Below, in pieces: positions 14,068-18,995 of a stretch of 18,995 nt of DNA (its first letter is position 1; every line of letters starts with the position of its first letter). The DNA lies in assembly GCA_964472035.1 (NCBI GenBank), contig CAYYIT010000046.1, positions 1-18,995 on the forward strand. The letters run 5' to 3'. The translations under genes were made by a program, and so were the position numbers. This stretch comes from UBA3855 sp964472035 (GTDB lineage Bacteria > Bacillota > Clostridia > Oscillospirales > Ruminococcaceae). Under the pieces are notes generated by a model. The model made no database searches, was not told the DNA's origin, and saw only the letters and a list, made by a program, of their open reading frames with translations.

Positions 14068-16431
14068 ATGTATTTATCCATGAACTGGATCTCTGATTTT
14101 GTGGACCTCAAGGGTCTTGACAAAATGAAGCTGATCCACCAGTTTTCCCTGTCCACCGCTGAGGTGGAGAACGAGATCTTCCTGAAGGGCAGCGACATCA
14201 GCGGCATTGTCTGCGCTGAGATCAAGTCCGTCGAGGAGCATCCCGAGTCCAAGAAGCTGCACCTTCTGAAGGTGGATATCGGCGAGGCTGACCTTGTCGA
14301 TGTTGTCTGCGGCGCACCGAATGTCCGTGTCGGCATGAAGACAGCATTCGCAAAGCTCGGCGCACAGATCGGCGAGATCACCATCACCCCCAGAAAGCTT
14401 GCCGGCTACACCTCCAACGGTATGTGCTGCTCCGAGAAGGAGATCGGCATCAGCGACAGCAACGACGGCATTATGGATCTGACCGACGACATCCCGGTGG
14501 GTACTGATCTGAAGGACGTCTATGCCATCGAGGATATCATCTTCGAGGTGGACAATAAGTCCCTGACGAACCGTCCCGACCTGTGGGGTCACTACGGCAT
14601 TGCAAGAGAGTTTGCAGCCCTGACCGGCAGACCGCTCAAGCCCATTGACGGCGTGGATCTGACACAGTACAAGGATCTCCCCCAGATCGACATGAAGATC
14701 GAGGATCCGCTGTGCCAGCGTTATTCCTGCCTGCAGGTGGAGAACATCCAGCGCAATGTCAGCCCCGTGAACATGCGCATCCGTCTGTACTACTGCGGCA
14801 TGAGAGCGATCAATTTCCTTGCAGACCTGACCAACTACATGATGCTCGAAATGGGACAGCCCATGCACGCATTCGACTCCCGCAAGGTGGACAAGCTCCG
14901 CATCAAGCGTTTTGACAAGCCCTTCACCTTCCAGACACTCGACGGCGTGGAGAGAAATATCGACGAGGACATGCTGATGATCTGCAACGACAACACCCCC
15001 GTTGCGATTGCCGGTATCATGGGTGGTCTGGATTCCGAGATCGTGGAGGATACCACGACGCTCACCCTCGAATCCGCGACCTTCGATGCGGTTTCCATCA
15101 GAAAGTCCACTGTTCGTCTGGCGCACAGAACGGACGCTTCCCAGCGCTATGAGAAGTGCCTCGACCCCGAAATGACCGTGACCGCCATCGCACGCTTCGT
15201 TAAGCTCATGATGGATGCCGATCCCTGCGTGAAGGTGGTTTCCTCCCTGACGGACGAGCAGGCATACCAGTATCCGCAGGTGAACCTGCAGTTCAATAAG
15301 GCATATGTTGACCGCTATGCCGGCATTGCCATCAGCAATGAGACCATCGTGAACACCCTCACTGCACTCGGCTTCGGCGTGGATCTGAAGGATGACGAAT
15401 TCTCCGTGACCGTTCCGAGCTGGAGAGCGACCAAGGATGTCACCATCAAGGCTGACATCATCGAGGAGATCACCAGAATCTACGGCTATGACAACTTCGA
15501 CATTCACACCGCTGTTGCGCCGCTGTATCCGGTTCGCGCAGCACTGGAAAAGAACGTGGAGGAGCAGGTCAAGGATCTGTTTGTCAAGCGCTATTCCCTG
15601 CACGAGGTGCACTCCTATGTATGGGCGTACAACGATGAATACAAGGCACTGGGCATCGAGGTGGAGGACAATGTCAAGCTCGTCAGCGCGACCAACCCCA
15701 ACATCGAGACCATCCGCCGCAGCATCATTCCGACACAGCTGTGCCAGGTGAAGTACAACACCGGCTTTGCCGCTGACTTCGGCGTATTCGAGATCGGCAG
15801 AGTGGTGGACGGCGTGAACGCCGAGACCAACCTCTGCAATGAGCAGAAGAAGCTCTGCGTGACCCTGTTCAGCAAGACAAAGTCCACCGAACAGCTCTAT
15901 CTGGAACTGCGTGATATGCTCTGCGTGATGGCGGACGACATCAAGCACGAGGCACTCTCCTTCCAGAAGATGGAGGCTTCCCATTCCTACGAGCATCCGA
16001 GAAACCTCAATGCCATCCTCTGCGACGGCAAGGTCATCGGTGAGCTGGGCGTGGTACATCCGACCATCGGCAAGAAGATCGACAAGAAGGCTGCCATTGT
16101 CTTTGCAGAGCTGGATATGACGGCATTCTCCGAGATCGCAAACCGCAGCATTGCCTATGCGGAGCCTTCCAAGTATCCGGAGATGGAGGTTGACCTGACC
16201 TTCGTAACGGACAGCTATGCACCCATTGGTGCCGCTGTGAAGGCTGCGGACTGCGCACTGATCCAGAAGGTCAGCGTTGCGGACACCTATGCGGACGAGA
16301 ACGGCAAGACCATCACCGTACGCATCGTCTTCGCTGACAAGACCAAGACCCTGACCCGTGAAGAGGTCACCGCAGTTGTGGACGGCATCATCGCTGCCCT
16401 CGCTGCACAGGGCGTTGCTCTGAAGAACTAA
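14068..16431 (+). CDS. pheT: Phenylalanine--tRNA ligase beta subunit
   Basis: This is the beta subunit of phenylalanyl-tRNA synthetase, involved in tRNA binding and editing of mischarged Tyr-tRNA-Phe. At 787 residues it has the normal length. It opens with the family-typical MYLSMNWISDFVDL. An OB-fold tRNA-binding domain covers about 40-150 (VEEHPESKKLHLLKVDIG). The B3/B4 editing region spans about 200-370. The B5 domain is at about 405-477 and includes DIIEEITRIYGYDN. A C-terminal ferredoxin-fold anticodon-binding domain occupies about 700-785. AGGAGG at 14055-14060 precedes the ATG by 7 bases. The gene shares the pheS promoter and T-box control. Confidence 0.97.
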   Translation: MYLSMNWISDFVDLKGLDKMKLIHQFSLSTAEVENEIFLKGSDISGIVCAEIKSVEEHPESKKLHLLKVDIGEADLVDVVCGAPNVRVGMKTAFAKLGAQIGEITITPRKLAGYTSNGMCCSEKEIGISDSNDGIMDLTDDIPVGTDLKDVYAIEDIIFEVDNKSLTNRPDLWGHYGIAREFAALTGRPLKPIDGVDLTQYKDLPQIDMKIEDPLCQRYSCLQVENIQRNVSPVNMRIRLYYCGMRAINFLADLTNYMMLEMGQPMHAFDSRKVDKLRIKRFDKPFTFQTLDGVERNIDEDMLMICNDNTPVAIAGIMGGLDSEIVEDTTTLTLESATFDAVSIRKSTVRLAHRTDASQRYEKCLDPEMTVTAIARFVKLMMDADPCVKVVSSLTDEQAYQYPQVNLQFNKAYVDRYAGIAISNETIVNTLTALGFGVDLKDDEFSVTVPSWRATKDVTIKADIIEEITRIYGYDNFDIHTAVAPLYPVRAALEKNVEEQVKDLFVKRYSLHEVHSYVWAYNDEYKALGIEVEDNVKLVSATNPNIETIRRSIIPTQLCQVKYNTGFAADFGVFEIGRVVDGVNAETNLCNEQKKLCVTLFSKTKSTEQLYLELRDMLCVMADDIKHEALSFQKMEASHSYEHPRNLNAILCDGKVIGELGVVHPTIGKKIDKKAAIVFAELDMTAFSEIANRSIAYAEPSKYPEMEVDLTFVTDSYAPIGAAVKAADCALIQKVSVADTYADENGKTITVRIVFADKTKTLTREEVTAVVDGIIAALAAQGVALKN

Positions 16432-16446
16432 GCAATTACGCAAAAC

Positions 16447-16480
16447 AATCCCCTGCGTTTGCGAAAACGCAGGGGATTTT
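16447..16480. terminator. Bidirectional terminator between pheT and the XRE regulator gene
   Basis: A 14-bp stem, AATCCCCTGCGTTT (16447-16460) with AAACGCAGGGGATT (16465-16478), closes a 4-nt loop and runs into TTTT on the plus strand. On the minus strand GTTTTG follows. It sits between two convergent stop codons, so it serves both genes. Confidence 0.9.
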
Positions 16481-16483
16481 CTG

Positions 16484-16999
16484 TTATTCCTCCTGATGCT
16501 CCTTCGCATCGGGATAGAGATGCGCTTCGATATATGCCATCATCTGATTGTTGGTATGGATGCTGTAAGCAAAGCCTGCAATCGCCGGCAGCAGGATCAG
16601 ATCCTTCCAGAAGAAGAAACACAGCACCATCGCACCGACCAGAACGATCATGGCAAGCGTCATGGAGAAGGCATGTTCCTTCTCCCACTTCTTTTTGAAA
16701 TAGGCAAACTGCTCCTTCTTCGTAAAACTGCTGCTGTGCAGGACGGTTCTGAGGTTATCCTCCGCAGCAGCCTTGTATTCCTCCTCGGGGAGCTTTCTGC
16801 CGCTGAGGATCTCATTGATGCTCACGCCGTACAGCGCACTGAGCTGCTGCAGCATCTCCACGGGCGGCATGTAATTGCCGTTCTCCCAGCGGGAAATGGT
16901 CTTGTTCGTGACGCCGAGCTGTTCACCGAGCTGCTCCTGTGTCAGGTTCCGTTCCTTGCGAAGCTGTGCCAGGTATTTTCCTACTGCGATCGTATCCAT
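16484..16999 (-). CDS. XRE-family regulator with two membrane helices
   Basis: The product is 171 residues when started at the third of three adjacent ATG codons. This start is preferred because CCTCC at 17007-17011 (GGAGG on the coding strand) then lies 7 bases away; the first ATG would be only one base away. Residues about 6-60 are a helix-turn-helix of the Cro/C1 (XRE) type, with LTQEQLGEQLGVTNKTISRW and the WENGNYMPP turn. A charged linker leads to two hydrophobic helices at about 112-130 and 133-147. Membrane-attached XRE regulators of this shape are common in Firmicutes but mostly uncharacterised. Its own promoter is at 17031-17059. A 13-bp motif shared with the next gene's promoter may be its operator; that is inference. 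Confidence 0.88.
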   Translation of the reverse strand: MDTIAVGKYLAQLRKERNLTQEQLGEQLGVTNKTISRWENGNYMPPVEMLQQLSALYGVSINEILSGRKLPEEEYKAAAEDNLRTVLHSSSFTKKEQFAYFKKKWEKEHAFSMTLAMIVLVGAMVLCFFFWKDLILLPAIAGFAYSIHTNNQMMAYIEAHLYPDAKEHQEE

Positions 17000-17030
17000 C
17001 ATCATACCTCCGGAATGTTGTTCTGCGTTC

Positions 17031-17059
17031 AGTATAGCATATCCCAGGGAAAATGTCTT
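17031..17059 (-). promoter_or_regulatory. Promoter of the XRE regulator gene
   Basis: On the minus strand this is AAGACA (17054-17059), a 17-base spacer and TATACT (17031-17036), with a TG extension. The -35 box matches four of six bases and the -10 box five of six. The start would be near 17024, giving a short leader. Confidence 0.75.
17045..17057 (-). repeat. 13-bp promoter motif shared by two neighbouring genes, copy 1
   Basis: The minus strand reads GACATTTTCCCTG, covering the last four bases of the -35 box and the start of the spacer. The identical stretch occurs at the same promoter position at 18089-18101. Confidence 0.75.
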
Positions 17060-17090
17060 CCCCATAAACCGCGAATGCACTGGACATCAC

Positions 17091-17123
17091 GGAATATGGG
17101 CTTTTTCAGTGAGAACATATTCC
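17091..17123 (-). terminator. Weak hairpin after the coiled-coil gene
   Basis: GGAATATG (17091-17098) pairs with CATATTCC (17116-17123) across a 17-nt loop directly after the TAG stop. No U-run follows, so termination activity is doubtful. No better terminator is seen before the regulator's promoter. Confidence 0.25.
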
Positions 17124-18047
17124 CTACTGCTGCATGCTCTGTCCGACGGCATCCTGTTCGACGCCTTCGATGATACGGTCAAGCTCCGTACGGAGCATCT
17201 GTTTCTCACGCGTCAGTGCGGAAATTCTGTCCTCGATCTTCGTCAGCGCAAGGGAGAGCCGCGCGCGCGCCTCCGTCATATTGCCGCTTGCGATCTGCAT
17301 CTGCAGGATCTCTGCGCCCTCCACCTGAAGGTCTTCCAGCTCCTTGTACAGGCGGTTCAGCGGCACCTGGATCGCAAGCTCTTCATTCTGTCGGTCGCCG
17401 CGGAATGCTTCCAGAAGTTCCTCCCTCGCCTTCAAGGATTTGCCATAACGCCTGCCGCCGACCGCCGCCATCATCAACTGCTGCTCGTAGGTCGTCTGCA
17501 TCTGCAGCATGCTGTGTGCGCTGCGGCCTGTCTTCTCCTCCAGATTGGTACACTCGATCTTGGCTTTCGCCAGCCGTGTGAGCGCGGATTCCACCGTCCT
17601 GAGACGCTCCTCCAGCACGATCGCCCTTGTCCCCTCCGAGGTGCCGGAGGCTCGCAGATCCTCGTACAGCGTACGGATCCTTGTATGGTACGCCTCCTCA
17701 AACGGCAGCAGTTCATCCAGCTCCTGCTGGTAGGCGGCCTGCTGGGATTTCAGCTCCTCCAGCTCCTGCTGCGCCTGTTCCAGCTCCATGGACGCTTCGA
17801 GGCACTCGTATACCTCCTTATCCATGCGAAGGTCATAATCGCCCGCAAGCTTGCTGAGAAAGCCGCTTAAACCGCTTTTCATGCGGTCCACATCCGCCTG
17901 TTCTTCCTCCTGCTTCGTCCTTGCCCGCGACACTGTATAAGACAGCGAGCTGCGCTGCCGCCGCATCAGCTCCAGAAGCTCCCGCAGCTTCGCAGCACGC
18001 TCCGCCTTCTGCTTCAGCTCGATCAGCTGCTGATCATAATCTCCCAT
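17124..18047 (-). CDS. Coiled-coil protein of unknown function
   Basis: This 307-residue protein has no family I recognise. It is rich in Glu, Leu, Gln, Arg and Ala with heptad-like spacing at about 5-50, 83-120, 140-170, 205-245 and 265-297. No signal peptide, membrane helix or Cys motif is present; there is a single Cys near each of two helices. The breaks at about 120-140 and 185-205 (AVGGRRYGKS) suggest a folded-back coiled-coil rod. GGAGG at 18055-18059 supports the start. It is a lone gene with its own strong promoter sharing a 13-bp motif with the neighbouring XRE gene. A cytoplasmic structural or scaffolding role is possible, but unsupported beyond shape. Confidence 0.82.
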   Translation of the reverse strand: MGDYDQQLIELKQKAERAAKLRELLELMRRQRSSLSYTVSRARTKQEEEQADVDRMKSGLSGFLSKLAGDYDLRMDKEVYECLEASMELEQAQQELEELKSQQAAYQQELDELLPFEEAYHTRIRTLYEDLRASGTSEGTRAIVLEERLRTVESALTRLAKAKIECTNLEEKTGRSAHSMLQMQTTYEQQLMMAAVGGRRYGKSLKAREELLEAFRGDRQNEELAIQVPLNRLYKELEDLQVEGAEILQMQIASGNMTEARARLSLALTKIEDRISALTREKQMLRTELDRIIEGVEQDAVGQSMQQ

Positions 18048-18074
18048 ATCCGCACCTCCGTACTTGTTTTTCTT

Positions 18075-18103
18075 ATCATATCACAAGTCAGGGAAAATGT
18101 CAA
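18075..18103 (-). promoter_or_regulatory. Promoter of the coiled-coil gene
   Basis: On the minus strand this is TTGACA (18098-18103), a 17-base spacer and TATGAT (18075-18080). The transcript would start near 18068, about 20 bases before the start codon. Confidence 0.85.
18089..18101 (-). repeat. 13-bp promoter motif shared by two neighbouring genes, copy 2
   Basis: The minus strand reads GACATTTTCCCTG, identical to 17045-17057 and in the same register relative to the -35 and -10 boxes. Confidence 0.75.
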
Positions 18104-18110
18104 TGCACCG

Positions 18111-18143
18111 AAGCAGCCCCTCCCGATCTGGGAAGGGCTGCTT
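18111..18143 (-). terminator. Strong stem-loop after the small membrane-protein gene
   Basis: A 14-position stem (18111-18124 with 18130-18143, one C/A mismatch) closes a 5-nt loop. It lies between the stop codon at 18188 and the promoter of the next gene. The U-run is missing on both strands, so it is a probable but atypical terminator. Confidence 0.5.
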
Positions 18144-18187
18144 CTTGCTGCACTATCTGCCGCACAGGCGGCGTGTCGTATGTCTCA

Positions 18188-18634
18188 TCAGGATTCTGGC
18201 TGCGCCGAAGGGTCCTCCTCCGGCTCACACACAAACGAAACCAGGTGGTAATAATCGATATCGCCCTGCACTACCTCATAGAAAAACGGATCGTTGCGCA
18301 GAACAGTGGAGGTATTCACGATAAATTCCTTCCACGGGAACAGCGTGAAATTCTTGTAGTGGATGGTGATACGCAGTGAATAGCCCTTGTATCCGGAGGA
18401 GATCCTCTTGCGCTGCACCTTCACATCGCGCAGATCCTCCATAATGACCGCAATGGTTTCCGGATCCTCGATAACGGCGCGCTCGCCGTTGTTTCCGTTG
18501 AAGATCTCGATATATTCCACATCCTCGCCGCTTGCATCCGTGATCCGTACCGGCATCTGCATCCAGAACCATGCGGCAAGTGCAAGAAACGCAAGGAAGG
18601 CTGCCCATTTTGCAGCGGTTTTCAGTCGTTTCAT
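18188..18634 (-). CDS. Small membrane-anchored hypothetical protein
   Basis: This 148-residue protein starts MKRLKTAAKW and has one hydrophobic helix at about 10-26 without a lipobox Cys, so it is an uncleaved anchor or a signal peptide. The extracytoplasmic remainder is a mixed alpha/beta domain with VEYIEIFNGNNGERAVIEDPETIAVIMEDL, a pattern seen in small uncharacterised Firmicutes exported proteins where an IEI...I strand precedes an I-x-x-I-x-x-x-L helix. A YKGYSLRITIHY strand pair and a WKEFIVNTST strand follow. The tail is acidic and Pro-rich. AAAGGAG precedes the ATG. It stands alone with its own consensus promoter; function is unknown. Confidence 0.85.
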   Translation of the reverse strand: MKRLKTAAKWAAFLAFLALAAWFWMQMPVRITDASGEDVEYIEIFNGNNGERAVIEDPETIAVIMEDLRDVKVQRKRISSGYKGYSLRITIHYKNFTLFPWKEFIVNTSTVLRNDPFFYEVVQGDIDYYHLVSFVCEPEEDPSAQPES

Positions 18635-18661
18635 AGGCTTCTCCTTTTTGGTGTTGATCTG

Positions 18662-18690
18662 ATTATAGCACGGGCCGCGGAGGCTGTCAA
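18662..18690 (-). promoter_or_regulatory. Consensus promoter of the small membrane-protein gene
   Basis: On the minus strand this is TTGACA (18685-18690), a 17-base spacer and TATAAT (18662-18667), matching the consensus at all positions. The start falls near 18655, about 20 bases before the ATG. Confidence 0.9.
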
Positions 18691-18914
18691 TGGAATTCTC
18701 CGGATTGCCCCCAAAGTTTCATCCCAGCGTCAACATTGTTTCCAAATCTCCATTTTCCGACACGGAATGACAATGCTTTGTTACCGGAGAACAACTTACC
18801 CTTCATACTATATACAGCTGTGCGGGCGGATTCCTGACAGCTGCCGGCGATGCCGCCGGAGATTTCTGCGATCTGCCCAAATACGGCGTCATATTCTTGT
18901 GCAGAACAAACAAG
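18691..18914. other. Intergenic stretch without a convincing gene
   Basis: No start codon with a ribosome binding site and no RNA gene could be recognised. A plus-strand reading frame stays open from about 18810 to the window end, but it crosses two hairpins and is judged to be chance. No promoter with acceptable spacing toward the right was found; TTGTTA at 18778 lacks a -10 box at 16-19 bases. Confidence 0.5.
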
Positions 18915-18993
18915 CCCCCTCGGGATCCCGAGGGGGTTGTAGTCTGTCGAAAAAGTCCCGTCCAGCCACTGCGCCTCTGGCGCAGGGCTGGAC
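18915..18993 (+). repeat. Two-hairpin intergenic element, copy 2
   Basis: A perfect palindrome with 11-bp arms (18915-18936) is followed by AGTCTGTCGAAAAAGTCC and a second hairpin at 18960-18993. That hairpin pairs GTCCAGCC and CTGCGCC with GGCGCAG and GGCTGGAC, with one bulged A. On the minus strand the second hairpin is followed by GGGACTTTTT, so it could end a leftward transcript entering from beyond the window. It is the inverted counterpart of 17-83. Confidence 0.6.
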
Positions 18994-18995
18994 TA

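Noticed and set aside
14074..16509. 811-residue open frame antisense to pheT
   Set aside because: pheT is unmistakable; the antisense frame crosses the bidirectional terminator and has no family features.
16875..17870. 331-residue plus-strand frame over the XRE and coiled-coil genes
   Set aside because: It overlaps two better-supported genes and the XRE promoter and has no ribosome binding site at its start.
18778..18811. Rightward promoter or small RNA in the last intergenic stretch
   Set aside because: TTGTTA has no -10 box at acceptable spacing; the nearest TACTAT is 22 bases away.
18810..18995. Partial gene running off the right edge on the plus strand
   Set aside because: The open frame has no start signals and passes through a perfect palindrome and a second hairpin.

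Overview
The window looks like a chromosomal segment of a Ruminococcus-type anaerobe (Oscillospiraceae, Firmicutes). The evidence is moderately GC-rich genes with GGAGG ribosome binding sites, near-consensus sigma-A promoters, a Phe T-box in front of pheST, a secreted enzyme with a C-terminal dockerin, and cohesin-like modules. The genus is inferred; there is no rRNA or marker that settles it.

Left part (95-9766, minus strand). Five consecutive genes with short gaps (about 14 to 49 nt) read leftwards from one extended -10 promoter near 9824-9832, and a terminator array sits at 16-83. All five encode the same architecture: an N-terminal CxxC...CxxC zinc ribbon, a single basic-flanked membrane helix, an acidic Thr/Pro linker and a different C-terminal module. 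The helix should leave the ribbon in the cytoplasm and the rest outside. In transcription order the modules are: a solute-binding-protein fold (7763-9766), a second paralogous solute-binding fold (5647-7725), cohesin fragments in unusual order (4607-5629), a cohesin-like domain plus leucine-rich repeats (2673-4592), and a carboxypeptidase-regulatory-like domain among uncharacterised repeats (95-2623). Four of the five also share a roughly 110-residue domain after the helix. The last two genes share a 747-bp segment that is almost identical in DNA, so a common head has recently been joined to unrelated tails.

Centre (about 9770-12644). A divergent region of roughly 260 bp carries a strong promoter for a secreted, discoidin-flanked putative glycoside hydrolase with a degenerate dockerin. 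A dockerin enzyme opposite membrane-anchored proteins with cohesin-like and sugar-binding-like modules suggests a cell-surface carbohydrate capture or sensing locus. That functional link is inference.

Right part (12662-18995). pheS and pheT form an operon behind a consensus promoter and a T-box riboswitch with a UUC specifier. A bidirectional terminator separates them from a minus-strand XRE-type regulator with two membrane helices. Next come a coiled-coil protein of unknown function and a small membrane-anchored hypothetical protein, each with its own clear promoter. The promoters of the regulator and the coiled-coil gene share an identical 13-bp stretch at the same position. The final 300 bases have no convincing gene and end in a two-hairpin element that resembles, in opposite orientation, the one at the window start.
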